From contig NZ_SIRS01000002.1 in assembly GCF_004310335.1 (NCBI RefSeq), positions 248,001 to 312,000 of the forward strand: DNA of 64,000 nucleotides, written 5' to 3'. The position numbers and the translations under genes were made by a program. The notes beneath the pieces were generated by a model that was not told where the DNA came from, ran no database searches, and saw nothing but the letters and a program-made list of their open reading frames with translations. This document shows positions 44,030-53,331 of the stretch, piece after piece; position 1 is the stretch's first letter, and each line of letters opens with the position of its first letter. This DNA is from Hyunsoonleella pacifica (GTDB taxonomy: Bacteria > Bacteroidota > Bacteroidia > Flavobacteriales > Flavobacteriaceae).

Positions 44030-45040
44030 ATGAATCTTAGTATTATTATACCAGTATACAATGTGGAAAAATATATTAAACGATGCCTTGATAGTTTAAT
44101 ACATCAAGAATTTTCTAATTATGAAGTATTGGTAATAGATGATGGTTCTAAAGACGCAAGTGTAAAGATAGCTAAAGATTATTCTGATAGGTATTCATTC
44201 ATCAAAGTTATTTCTAAAGAAAATGGTGGTGTTGGAAGTGCAAGAAATAAAGGTATTGATATAGCAACAGGTAAATATCTTTATTTTTTAGACCCTGACG
44301 ATTATATAGCATATTTTACCTTAAAGAAAATATTTTACCTGTCTGAGAAGTATAATTTAGACGTATTAACATTTGGTACAGTAGCCACTTTAAGTTCCGA
44401 TTTAAACGATTCAAAAAACACTAACGAAGAAGATTTTAATCTTAGTGTATTGACAGGTAAAGAATATATAGCTAAGAATTTCTATAAAAATGAGGTGTGG
44501 TGGTATTTAGTTAAAAAAGAGTTTTTAGATAAATCTAGTGTAAGATTTATTGAAGGCAGATGGATGGAGGATGCTATATTTACTGTTAACCTATTTATTA
44601 GAGCTAAAAGAATGGCAAAGATACCTATGGATATACATAGGCATGTTGTTACACCTCAATCAGCTATGACTAATAAAGAACCAGAACATTATTTAGGAGT
44701 AATAAGAGATAATGCCAATGCAGCTGTAGTATTTAAAGATGTAATTTCTAGTGTTAATCAAGATGATTTATACAGTAGAGCATGTATAACACGATTAAAA
44801 ACAAGACAACAATCGTTTGTTTTTTTTATGATGGTAAGAATGCTTAAATCTAGAATTAAGCTAAATGAAGTAAAAATAATTTTGAACCAAGTCAAGGAAG
44901 CTAATGCATATCCCTTAAAAGATTTTATTGGAGAAGATTATAATAATTTAACCTATAGAATATTAGTATTTTTATTTAACAGTGAAGCAACTTTTTATTT
45001 GCTATTTAGAATGTTTAATCCTATTCTCAAAAAAGTATAA
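44030..45040 (+). CDS. family 2 glycosyltransferase (third of three paralogues)
   Basis: The protein has 336 residues. Motifs are IPVYNVEKYIKRCLDSLI, IDDGSKD, YFLDPDDYIA (DPD instead of DAD), VWWYLVKKEF, GRWMEDAIFTVNLF (acidic catalytic area) and the tail NAYPLKDFIGEDYNN. It shares the tail signature with both neighbours, which sets these three apart from ordinary GT2 enzymes. It is 17 bases after the second paralogue and 29 before the ATP-grasp gene. Confidence 0.9.
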   Translation: MNLSIIIPVYNVEKYIKRCLDSLIHQEFSNYEVLVIDDGSKDASVKIAKDYSDRYSFIKVISKENGGVGSARNKGIDIATGKYLYFLDPDDYIAYFTLKKIFYLSEKYNLDVLTFGTVATLSSDLNDSKNTNEEDFNLSVLTGKEYIAKNFYKNEVWWYLVKKEFLDKSSVRFIEGRWMEDAIFTVNLFIRAKRMAKIPMDIHRHVVTPQSAMTNKEPEHYLGVIRDNANAAVVFKDVISSVNQDDLYSRACITRLKTRQQSFVFFMMVRMLKSRIKLNEVKIILNQVKEANAYPLKDFIGEDYNNLTYRILVFLFNSEATFYLLFRMFNPILKKV

Positions 45041-45069
45041 CCCAAAAAATTAATAAAAAAGAACCATTA

Positions 45070-46032
45070 ATGGCTAATATTTTAATCTCGTCTGGAGGAA
45101 GAAGAGTTTCACTTGTAAAGGCTTTTAAGAAAGAATATAATATGATAGACCCTAAAGGGAAAATTTATGTTTCAGATATAGCCCCAGAACTTTCTGCAGC
45201 TGCCCATATTGCAGATAAGGCCTTTAAAATTTGTAAGGTAGACGACCCAGATTATATAAAATTATTATTAACGATTTGTATAAATAATAATATTAAGTTA
45301 ATTATCCCTACAATAGATACAGAGTTATCTGTTCTAAGTGACAATAGAAGTTTTTTTCAAGAAAAGGGAATATATATACTATTATGTGATAAAAAAATTA
45401 TTGATATCGCAGAGAATAAAATAATTACTCAAGATTTTTTTAGTTCTTATGGTATAAGAGTAGCTAAGGTTTATGATAAAAAAAATTATAAGCTCCCTAT
45501 TTATATAAAGCCAATATCAGGAAGTGGCAGTAAGGATAATTTTGTGGTCTTTAATGAAAATCAACTATCCAAATTTTATTTTGAAGAAAATAGTTTGCAT
45601 TTTTTTGAATACTTAGACCCCAATCTTTACGATGAATATACCTGTGATATGTATTACAACAATCAAGGTAAGTTAAAATGTATTGTTCCCAGAAAAAGGA
45701 TAGAGGTAAGGGGTGGAGAGGTAGCAAAAGCTATGACAAGGAAAAATTTCGTAAAGTCTTATTTAGAAGAAAAATTTTCTAAAATTGAAGGTGCTCGAGG
45801 CTGTATAACCATACAGGTTTTTTTTAATAAAGACAATAATTCAGTCGTAGGAATAGAGATTAATCCAAGATTTGGTGGAGGATATCCATTGGCGTATAAC
45901 GCTGGTGGAAATTACCCTAAATGGATTATTGAGGAATATTTATTTGGAAAGGAAATACAGTATTTCGAGGATTGGAAAGATAATTTGTTGATGCTTAGAT
46001 ACGATGATGAAATAATAATTTCTAATGAGTGA
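45070..46032 (+). CDS. ATP-grasp enzyme (CarB-like domain)
   Basis: The protein has 320 residues. An N-terminal Rossmann-like part (ILISSGGRRVSLVKAFKKE) precedes an ATP-grasp fold: substrate/ATP loop KPISGSGSKDN (~147-157) and the metal-binding EINPRFGGGYPLA near 270. Members join a carboxylate to an amine or thiol using ATP. In capsule-type loci such proteins often decorate a sugar with an amino acid or activate a carboxylate; which one is unknown here. The stop overlaps the HAD gene start by 8 bases. Confidence 0.88.
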   Translation: MANILISSGGRRVSLVKAFKKEYNMIDPKGKIYVSDIAPELSAAAHIADKAFKICKVDDPDYIKLLLTICINNNIKLIIPTIDTELSVLSDNRSFFQEKGIYILLCDKKIIDIAENKIITQDFFSSYGIRVAKVYDKKNYKLPIYIKPISGSGSKDNFVVFNENQLSKFYFEENSLHFFEYLDPNLYDEYTCDMYYNNQGKLKCIVPRKRIEVRGGEVAKAMTRKNFVKSYLEEKFSKIEGARGCITIQVFFNKDNNSVVGIEINPRFGGGYPLAYNAGGNYPKWIIEEYLFGKEIQYFEDWKDNLLMLRYDDEIIISNE

Positions 46033-46696
46033 TAGTAAGAAAGCTGTTGTTTTTGATTTAGATGATACCCTATATAAAGAGATAGATTATTTAAAATCTG
46101 CATTTAAAAGTATTTCTGTTAAATTAAGTGAAGAAGTTGGGATTCATAGTGATCTTGTATATAAAAATATGTTGTCTCTCTATTATAATGATAAAGATGT
46201 ATTCAATTCAATCTTAAAAACCTATGGCTCATCTTTTAGTGTTAAAGATTTAATTTTATTATATAGAAACCATTTGCCAGAGATAAGACTTTCAGAAGGG
46301 GTTTTAGATCTATTGGAGTTTTTGAAAAGTCGTGGGGTATATTTGGGTTTACTTACAGATGGCAGAAGTATGCAACAGAGAAATAAAATTAAGGTTCTTA
46401 AATTAAATCGTTTCTTTTCCGAAATCATAATTTCAGAAGAATTTGGTAGTAGTAAACCAGATATTAAAAACTATCTCTATTTTATGAATAAATTTAGTTG
46501 TGATGAATTTTGGTACATTGGGGATAATGTAAAAAAAGATTTTATCTCCCCAAATAGACTTAGGTGGAATACAGTAAGGTTAATGGATAATGGAGTAAAT
46601 ATTCACAAAAGTAAAGATGGAAATATAGATCAGTCTTATTTTGCTCATTATGATGTTGAGAATTTATGTGAAATTAGAAATATAATTTTTGACTAA
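46025..46696 (+). CDS. HAD family hydrolase
   Basis: The protein has 223 residues. All motifs are present: VFDLDDTLYKE (I), LLTDGRS (II), SSKPD with Lys (III) and YIGDNVKKDF (IV); cap type C1. Last gene of the glycosyltransferase operon and translationally coupled to the ATP-grasp gene, so it may remove a phosphate from a sugar or from the ATP-grasp product. It is followed by a bidirectional terminator at 46841-46872. Confidence 0.9.
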   Translation: MSDSKKAVVFDLDDTLYKEIDYLKSAFKSISVKLSEEVGIHSDLVYKNMLSLYYNDKDVFNSILKTYGSSFSVKDLILLYRNHLPEIRLSEGVLDLLEFLKSRGVYLGLLTDGRSMQQRNKIKVLKLNRFFSEIIISEEFGSSKPDIKNYLYFMNKFSCDEFWYIGDNVKKDFISPNRLRWNTVRLMDNGVNIHKSKDGNIDQSYFAHYDVENLCEIRNIIFD

Positions 46697-46840
46697 AAAT
46701 CTAGAGTCTAGTTATAATAATAATTTGATGCCTGTCAAACAACTGTTTTGAGAAAAGAAGTTAAAAGAGTTATGAGGTAATTAATGTTGTTTTGCAAATC
46801 TTTGATTGAAATAAAAGAACATCTCATCCATATATCAACA

Positions 46841-46872
46841 AAAAAAGAGAAGCAATGAAGCTTCTCTTTTTT
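46841..46872. terminator. bidirectional terminator
   Basis: The stem AAAAAAGAGAAGC / GCTTCTCTTTTTT with a six-base loop lies between two convergent genes. Confidence 0.9.
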
Positions 46873-46894
46873 GATATAAATTTTACAGTTCTAT

Positions 46895-48139
46895 TTAATG
46901 ATAAGTATACCACCACCAACGACAGTAGTTTTTAGGTTTTGGCTTAACATAATCACAAAGTTCGCCTCCATGTGTACTTGTACCATTTACGACAGTAAAT
47001 ACACCTCTTTCATACCCTGGTCCAATGTTTAAATAACAATTGGTTTTAATTTTAGTATAATAGCAATGCCCAATGTATATGTAGATATATTTTCCAAAAG
47101 AACCGTCATGGTTAATACCCTCTATAGAAAACTCCTCGCCTGGTTCTAAATACCCGTCAAATATTTTCTTACCATAACATGTGTTTTCATATTTTTGATA
47201 TACTCTAACTCTCTTCTTTCTTAACCATTCGTATTTCAAAGTTAATTCATCTACATCTCCCTTGCAATCATCACATTGCTCTATTGGCTCAATATTAAAG
47301 TTGAAATCCATAATATATTTACGAGCTCCTGTGTCATCATCTGTTAACCAACCCCAAGTACTTAAGCCATAAGTTTCTGTACTGTTACTGTCAAATAAAC
47401 TTCCGCCTTTACCAACTAATACACCTAAATGAGGAGTGTTGTCATCACTAGGATCTGGTCTTTGTTCTACACCAAAAGTACCTTCTTCCCAGCAATCTCC
47501 ACCAGTTGCAGTAATAGTGCTACTTGAAGAATCAATCACATAATAATCTAAAATTGTATGATCTACATTTGTGCAGTCATTTTCTTCATCTTTAAAAGAA
47601 CCGCCATTTTCTGGTGCACTAAAAGCTTCCCAATCTTTCTTATCTTTAAGCCAAACATTGATGTCTAAAACACATGAACCTAATTTAGTTTGTCCGCTGA
47701 TGTTAGCAGTACCGTCAGTATAGGTTACAAACTTTAGTTGGTAGTCATCTTCAGATTTAAATAAACCATTGTTCCAGTCTGTCGGATGACTTGGCCACCA
47801 AAAATTAGCAGTAGCTTGGATACCATCACATCTATCGATATTTGAAACTTTGTATTCTTGTTCAATTTCTTTTGCATCACTAGAAGTTGATCTACTTGCT
47901 GAACCAAAAGTTAATAATCCTTGACTTGAATTTTCTCTTTTTGCTAAAACTTCACTTTCATCATTCATTTCGAAAGTAGGGTCTTCTTCTCCATCTGAGA
48001 CTAAGATCTCAGCTTCTTGAGCTAATAACTCAGCTTCTGTTAGAACTTGTTCTTCTTCTATAGTTGATTGCTCAGAGTCATTTTGACACGAGAAGAAGAT
48101 TACGGCTACACCAAGTAGCATTAGTAGATTTTTTTTCAT
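46895..48139 (-). CDS. large lipoprotein of unknown function
   Basis: The protein has 414 residues. The lipobox ends at VIFFSC (Cys18), followed by an acidic linker to ~70. The middle (~95-285) is beta-rich and Trp/Asp-rich with several Cys. A second module starts near 300 at CDDCKGDVDELTLKYEW; it has paired Cys (NTCYGKK, GHCYYTK, TNCYLN) and looks like a small secreted beta domain, similar in spirit to the DUF7467-like domains of surface proteins (low certainty). The chain ends with the odd string YCRWWWYTYH. Probably displayed on the cell surface; no enzyme motif seen. Confidence 0.75.
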   Translation of the reverse strand: MKKNLLMLLGVAVIFFSCQNDSEQSTIEEEQVLTEAELLAQEAEILVSDGEEDPTFEMNDESEVLAKRENSSQGLLTFGSASRSTSSDAKEIEQEYKVSNIDRCDGIQATANFWWPSHPTDWNNGLFKSEDDYQLKFVTYTDGTANISGQTKLGSCVLDINVWLKDKKDWEAFSAPENGGSFKDEENDCTNVDHTILDYYVIDSSSSTITATGGDCWEEGTFGVEQRPDPSDDNTPHLGVLVGKGGSLFDSNSTETYGLSTWGWLTDDDTGARKYIMDFNFNIEPIEQCDDCKGDVDELTLKYEWLRKKRVRVYQKYENTCYGKKIFDGYLEPGEEFSIEGINHDGSFGKYIYIYIGHCYYTKIKTNCYLNIGPGYERGVFTVVNGTSTHGGELCDYVKPKPKNYCRWWWYTYH

Positions 48140-48425
48140 AATTTAAAATTTGTGTTTATCAGATTAATAGTTAACTGGGGGTAAATTTATGAAAAGAGTA
48201 ACCTGACTTATTAAATTTTTGTTAAATGCAATATTTTTTCGATTAATAGATAAAACCCAATATTATGGGGTTCAATAGATTAAAAGCTTTTTTTTTAGAT
48301 AAATCGTAATTTGTTATCAATAAGCTTTTTGTGTTTGATAAGAAAATGGTTTACACTTTTAGTTGTCTTTTTTAGTTTTCAGGTATGTATTCATTTAGTT
48401 ATTTTTAATGATTTAATTTTTGATT

Positions 48426-49442
48426 ATGATTATAGATTTAAGAAGTGATACTGTTACAAAGCCTTCAAAAGAAATGTTAAAGACTATGATGAATGCAGAA
48501 GTAGGTGATGATGTTTTTAGAGAAGATACCACATTAAACAAATTAGAAAAGATGGTTGCGGAAATGTTTGGAAAAGAAGCAGCTTTATTTTTTCCTAGTG
48601 GAACGATGGCAAATCAAACAGCAATAAAGCTGCAAACACAACCGGGAGATCAAGTAATTTGTGATAAATATGCACATATCTATAATTATGAATCTGGAGG
48701 GGTTTCATTTAATAGTGGTGTGTCTTGTAATTTAATTGATGGACAACGCGGTATGTTTACAGCAAATCAGGTTGAAAAAGCAATAAATCCAGATGCATAC
48801 TATTACAGCAAAACAAGTTTAGTTGAAGTTGAAAATACAACAAATAAAGGAGGTGGCGCCTGTTGGGATTTCGATGAAATCTTAAAGCTTAGAAAAGTTT
48901 GTAATAAAAATAATTTAAGTTTTCATTTAGATGGTGCTAGATTATGGAATGCTCTAGTGGCTAAAAATGAAACTACAGAGCAGTATGGGAAAGTATTTGA
49001 TACTATTTCTGTTTGTTTTAGTAAAGGACTTGGTTGTCCTGTAGGCTCTGTTTTAGTTGGCAATCATAAAATTATGGATGAAGCAATAAGGATAAGGAAA
49101 ATATTTGGAGGAAATATGAGACAAGCAGGTTATTTAGCAGCAGCAGCAATATATACTCTAGATCATAACATTGACAGGTTATCCGAAGATCATAGAAAAG
49201 CAAAAGAGATAGAGAGCGTATTAAATAAACTTTCGATAGTAAAACATGTGCAACCTGTAGAAACTAACATTATTATTTTTGAATTAAATCCAGATGTTAA
49301 TGAGCAACAATTTATAGAGAAGTTAAGAGCAAATAACATTTTAATTATAGGAATGGGAGGAGGTAAATTGCGTATGGTAACACATTTAGACTATACCGAT
49401 ACTATGCATAAAAAGCTATTAAACTTCATTAAAACAATTTAA
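48426..49442 (+). CDS. ltaE: low-specificity L-threonine aldolase
   Basis: A PLP enzyme of 338 residues. The start DLRSDTVTKPSKEML, the VGDDVFREDTT loop, FHLDGARLWNAL and the PLP-lysine segment SVCFSKGLGCPVGSVLVG identify it. It splits L-threonine or L-allo-threonine to glycine and acetaldehyde. I chose ATG 48426; a TTG two codons earlier is in frame but has no advantage. It stands alone between the lipoprotein (divergent) and YbaB (convergent). Confidence 0.93.
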   Translation: MIIDLRSDTVTKPSKEMLKTMMNAEVGDDVFREDTTLNKLEKMVAEMFGKEAALFFPSGTMANQTAIKLQTQPGDQVICDKYAHIYNYESGGVSFNSGVSCNLIDGQRGMFTANQVEKAINPDAYYYSKTSLVEVENTTNKGGGACWDFDEILKLRKVCNKNNLSFHLDGARLWNALVAKNETTEQYGKVFDTISVCFSKGLGCPVGSVLVGNHKIMDEAIRIRKIFGGNMRQAGYLAAAAIYTLDHNIDRLSEDHRKAKEIESVLNKLSIVKHVQPVETNIIIFELNPDVNEQQFIEKLRANNILIIGMGGGKLRMVTHLDYTDTMHKKLLNFIKTI

Positions 49443-49455
49443 GTTTAAGCAATTT

Positions 49456-49779
49456 TTATTTGAACATATCCATTCCTGGGATATTAGGCATACCTTCTTT
49501 AGCTACAGCAGAAAGCTCAGTCTCGTTAATGTTGGTGGCCTTTTCTATAGCTTTATTTAAGGTAATAATTAAATAATCTTCAAGTTGCTCTTTGTCTTCT
49601 AATAACGAATCATCAACTTCTACAGATTTTATAGTTCTGTTAGCAGTTAGAGTAATCTTTAACAAGCCATCATTACTTTGTTCATCTACTAAAACTGTAT
49701 CTAAACGCTTTTTTGTTTCTTCAACTTTTTTCTGGGTTTCTTTAAGTTTTCCCATCATGTTCATCATATCTCCAAACAT
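49456..49779 (-). CDS. YbaB/EbfC family nucleoid-associated protein
   Basis: The protein has 107 residues. Its layout is a Met-rich amphipathic N-terminal helix ([19 protein letters not shown]), then a beta sheet ([20 protein letters not shown]), then helices ([17 protein letters not shown]), typical of this small DNA-binding family. It dimerises and binds DNA without strict sequence preference. It diverges from the prolyl oligopeptidase gene. It is not next to dnaX or recR, where it often lies in other bacteria. Confidence 0.9.
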   Translation of the reverse strand: MFGDMMNMMGKLKETQKKVEETKKRLDTVLVDEQSNDGLLKITLTANRTIKSVEVDDSLLEDKEQLEDYLIITLNKAIEKATNINETELSAVAKEGMPNIPGMDMFK

Positions 49780-49854
49780 AATCTTGTGTTAAATAAATTT
49801 GTAGAGTACAAAACTATTAAAATACATGGTATTTTTGATTTAAAAATTGTTAAA

Positions 49855-51993
49855 GTGGAAAAACATCTTAAGATTATTATACTATGCCTTATTTTTGCCT
49901 CCTCTTGTAAAGATGATAGACAGATGAAAAACACATTAGATAGCGTAGCTCCTCCAGTTGCAGACAAAAAACCACATAAACTTACTATACATAACGATAC
50001 CAGAATAGATAATTATTACTGGTTGAATGAAAGAGAAAACAACGAGGTTTTAGATTATTTGCATGCCGAAAATGCTTACACTAAAGCAATGATGAAGCAT
50101 ACAGAGCGTTTTCAAGAAGCTTTATTTGAAGAAATGAAAAGCCGAATTAAAGAAAATGATACATCAGTACCGTATAAGTTGAATGGTTATTTATACATTA
50201 CAAGATTTGAAACAGGAAAAGACTATCCTATTTATACTCGTAAAAAGGAAACTTTAGATGACAAAGAAGAAATAATGTTTGATTGCAATAAAATGGCAAA
50301 AAACCATACGTATTTTAGGTTAGGAGGGATTTCTATCAGTTCAGATAATACTATGGCAGCTTTTTCAACAGATATTGTCAGTAGAAGACAATACACTATA
50401 AAAATAAAGAATCTTAAAACAGGAGAAGTTTATCAAGATGAAATAAAAAATACCACGGGAAGTATTACTTGGGCAAATGATAATAAAACGTTGTTTTACA
50501 CAAAAAAAGACGAAGAAACGCTTAGGTCTCACAAAATATATAAACATGTATTAGGTACTAAAACCAGTGAAGACACTGAGGTATATCATGAAACCGATGA
50601 GACATTCAATACTTATATATATAAAACAAAATCTAAGAAATATTTAGTGATAGGTTCTTCAAGTACTTTGTCAACTGAATACCGCATTCTTAATGCAGAT
50701 ACACCAGATGAAAATTTTAAGGTATTTCAAAAGCGATCTAAAGATTTAGAATATTCTATAGCTCATTTTGAGGATAGCTTTTATGTAGTTACAAATGCCG
50801 ATGAATCAACAAATTTTAAACTATGTAAAACTCCTGAAACAAATACAGCTAAAGAAAATTGGGCTGACATTATTCCTCATAGAGAAGGTGTTTTACTTGA
50901 AGATATTGAGATTTTTGAAAATTATTTGGTGGTAAATGAACGCGAAAATGGATTGAATCAAATTAGAATTATAAACTGGCAAGGTAATGAAGATTATTAT
51001 CTGCCTTTTGATAATAAAACTTATAACGCTTATATAGGTAATAATCCAGATTTTGCTAGTGAAACTTTACGCTATGGCTATAATTCTTTAACAACACCTA
51101 GTTCTGTTATCGATTATAATTTCAAAACAAAATCAAAACAGGTAAAAAAAGAACAAGAGGTTTTGGGAGGGAAGTTTAACAAAGAAAATTATGAGTCTAA
51201 GCGAATTTGGGCTACAGCTAGAGATGGCGTAAAAATTCCAATGTCTATTGTTTATAAAAAGGGTATTGAGCTGGATGGTTCTAATCCGGTTTTGCAATAC
51301 GCATATGGTTCTTATGGTTCTACTATAGATCCATCGTTTTCTAGTATAAGATTAAGTTTATTAGATCGTGGTTTTGTTTATGCTATTAGTCATATTAGAG
51401 GCGGAGAATATTTAGGAAGAGATTGGTATGAAAACGGTAAATTACTCACGAAAAAAAATACTTTTACAGACTTTGTTGATTGTTCAAAACATTTAATTTC
51501 AGAAGGTTATACTTCAGCAAAACACTTATATGCTTATGGAGGTTCTGCTGGAGGTTTGTTAATGGGGGTAATTATCAATACAAATCCTGAATTATACAAT
51601 GGTGTTTTGGCAGCAGTTCCGTTTGTTGATGTAGTAACAACAATGCTTGATGATAGTATTCCGTTAACCACTGGAGAATATGATGAATGGGGTAATCCTA
51701 ACAAAGTAGAGTTTTATAATTACATGAAATCTTATTCTCCGTATGATAATGTTGCAAAACAAAAATATCCTAATTTGTTAGTAACAACAGGTCTACACGA
51801 TTCTCAAGTACAATATTGGGAGCCTGCAAAGTGGGTTGCTAAATTGAGAGATTTAAAAACTAATAACAATACATTGCTGTTACATATTGATATGGATTCA
51901 GGACATGGAGGAGCTTCAGGAAGATTTGAAAGCTTAAAAGAAGTAGCCTTAGAATATGCTTTTTTATTAGATTTAGAAGGGATTAGGCACTAA
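49855..51993 (+). CDS. prolyl oligopeptidase family serine peptidase (S9A), lipoprotein
   Basis: About 712 residues from the GTG at 49855. I chose it because it opens a lipoprotein signal (KIIILCLIFASSC, Cys ~17); a GTG at 49786 is in frame but adds a non-signal stretch. A seven-bladed propeller (~90-430) precedes the alpha/beta-hydrolase domain: GSYGSTIDPSFSSIRL, HIRGGEYLGRDWYENGK, nucleophile Ser in YGGSAGGLLMG, Asp in LVTTGLHDSQVQYWEP and His in DSGHGGASGR. These are S9A (oligopeptidase B / prolyl endopeptidase) hallmarks. It cleaves short peptides, here probably in the periplasm or at the outer membrane. Confidence 0.9.
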   Translation: MEKHLKIIILCLIFASSCKDDRQMKNTLDSVAPPVADKKPHKLTIHNDTRIDNYYWLNERENNEVLDYLHAENAYTKAMMKHTERFQEALFEEMKSRIKENDTSVPYKLNGYLYITRFETGKDYPIYTRKKETLDDKEEIMFDCNKMAKNHTYFRLGGISISSDNTMAAFSTDIVSRRQYTIKIKNLKTGEVYQDEIKNTTGSITWANDNKTLFYTKKDEETLRSHKIYKHVLGTKTSEDTEVYHETDETFNTYIYKTKSKKYLVIGSSSTLSTEYRILNADTPDENFKVFQKRSKDLEYSIAHFEDSFYVVTNADESTNFKLCKTPETNTAKENWADIIPHREGVLLEDIEIFENYLVVNERENGLNQIRIINWQGNEDYYLPFDNKTYNAYIGNNPDFASETLRYGYNSLTTPSSVIDYNFKTKSKQVKKEQEVLGGKFNKENYESKRIWATARDGVKIPMSIVYKKGIELDGSNPVLQYAYGSYGSTIDPSFSSIRLSLLDRGFVYAISHIRGGEYLGRDWYENGKLLTKKNTFTDFVDCSKHLISEGYTSAKHLYAYGGSAGGLLMGVIINTNPELYNGVLAAVPFVDVVTTMLDDSIPLTTGEYDEWGNPNKVEFYNYMKSYSPYDNVAKQKYPNLLVTTGLHDSQVQYWEPAKWVAKLRDLKTNNNTLLLHIDMDSGHGGASGRFESLKEVALEYAFLLDLEGIRH

Positions 51994-52006
51994 AAAAAAA
52001 AATCCT

Positions 52007-52014
52007 TATTTTTG
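52007..52014 (+). promoter_or_regulatory. promoter -7 element before the cysteine-synthase-like gene
   Basis: TATTTTTG matches TAnnTTTG, 53 bases before the ATG at 52068. The upstream TTG box is not evident. Confidence 0.45.
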
Positions 52015-52067
52015 CCAAGTTTAAGTCATCATTTTGGATAATTTCAAATTGTTGATAAATTACATTT

Positions 52068-53108
52068 ATGAAACAACAAAATAAAGTTTTTGACAATGTA
52101 TTAGATTTAGTAGGCAATACACCGCTTGTTAAACTTAATCGCATCACTTCAAAACTAAAGGGTAAGTTTTACGCAAAAGTAGAATCTTTTAATCCTGGGC
52201 AATCTTCCAAAGATAGAATAGCACTTTACATAATAGATCAAGCTGAAAAGCAGGGCATATTAAAACCTGGAGATACTATAATTGAAACAACATCTGGTAA
52301 TACGGGCTTTAGTTTAGCTATGGTAAGTATTATAAAAGGATATGAATGTATACTAGCAGTTAGCTCTAAATCTTCAGCGGATAAAATTGATATGCTTAAA
52401 ACCATGGGGGCAAAAGTTTATGTTTGTCCTGCGCATGTAAGTGCAGATGATCCTCGTTCATATTATCAAGTAGCAAAACGCCTTCATGATGAAATGAAAG
52501 GATCGGTTTATATCAATCAGTATTTTAACCAATTAAATATCGATGCGCATTACGCTTCTACTGGTCCTGAAATCTGGAATCAAACAGAAGGTAAAATTAC
52601 GCATTTAGTAGCATGTAGTGGTACGGGAGGAACAATCTCTGGTACAGCTAAATATTTAAAAGAGCAAAATCCAAACATACAAATCATAGGTGTAGATGCT
52701 TTTGGTTCTGTAATCAAAAAATATCATGAGACTCGTGAGTTTGATGAAAAAGAAATTTACCCTTACCGCATTGAAGGTTTGGGGAAAAATCTAATACCAG
52801 CTGCTACAGATTTTGATGCCATTGATGAGTTTGTTAAGGTAACAGACGAAGATAGTGCGCATACCGCTAGAGAAATCGCTAGAACCGAAGGTATGTTTGT
52901 AGGTTATACATCAGGGGCAGCAATTCAAGCTATTAAGCAGCTAGGCGCAGAGAATAGGTTTAAGAAGGGAGATCTAGTTATTGTTATTTTTCCAGATCAT
53001 GGTTCTAGATACATGAGTAAAGTATACTCTGATAAATGGATGAATGATCAAGGGTTTTTTGATAGTATTCATGAAGAAGCTTCACAAAAAATTCAGTACA
53101 TAAAATAG
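52068..53108 (+). CDS. cysteine synthase family PLP enzyme (possible cysteate synthase)
   Basis: A fold-type II PLP enzyme of 346 residues. PLP-lysine is Lys48 in NPGQSSKDR, the phosphate loop TSGNTG is at 75-80, GTGGTISG is near 187, and the end has TSGAA. It would make cysteine from O-acetylserine, or by the same chemistry L-cysteate from O-phosphoserine and sulfite. The next gene on the same strand is an alpha-oxoamine synthase of the type that condenses cysteate with acyl-ACP in sulfonolipid synthesis. That context favours the cysteate route, but sequence alone does not settle it. A terminator (53132-53164) separates the two genes. Confidence 0.85.
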   Translation: MKQQNKVFDNVLDLVGNTPLVKLNRITSKLKGKFYAKVESFNPGQSSKDRIALYIIDQAEKQGILKPGDTIIETTSGNTGFSLAMVSIIKGYECILAVSSKSSADKIDMLKTMGAKVYVCPAHVSADDPRSYYQVAKRLHDEMKGSVYINQYFNQLNIDAHYASTGPEIWNQTEGKITHLVACSGTGGTISGTAKYLKEQNPNIQIIGVDAFGSVIKKYHETREFDEKEIYPYRIEGLGKNLIPAATDFDAIDEFVKVTDEDSAHTAREIARTEGMFVGYTSGAAIQAIKQLGAENRFKKGDLVIVIFPDHGSRYMSKVYSDKWMNDQGFFDSIHEEASQKIQYIK

Positions 53109-53131
53109 TAAGTAAATAAATACTTTTATAC

Positions 53132-53164
53132 AAATGGTTTTTTGTTTATCGCAAAAAACCATTT
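53132..53164 (+). terminator. rho-independent terminator
   Basis: The stem AAATGGTTTTTTG / CAAAAAACCATTT, 13 perfect pairs with a seven-base loop, is followed by CTTTTTTTA. Confidence 0.85.
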
Positions 53165-53199
53165 CTTTTTTTATTTTGTCGATAATTGGAGCTTAAAAA

Positions 53200-53231
53200 T
53201 TGTGCTTAAACCAGATAAATATTTAATTTTG
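53200..53231 (+). promoter_or_regulatory. promoter of the alpha-oxoamine synthase gene
   Basis: TTG (53200-53202) and TAATTTTG (53224-53231) with a 21-base gap; the start codon is 100 bases downstream. Confidence 0.65.
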
Positions 53232-53331
53232 CAGTAACTAACTAAGAACTTAAAACTTCATACCTAAACATAAAGAGCTGTAAAAAGTTCTAAAGAATTT
53301 ATGTTTAATTTAGAGATATATTTAATAGTAG

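Noticed and set aside
41930-46696. A complete capsule or O-antigen locus
   Set aside because: No polymerase, flippase, initiating transferase or Wza/Wzc-type export gene is found in this operon; the flippase at 60901 is 14 kb away in another unit.
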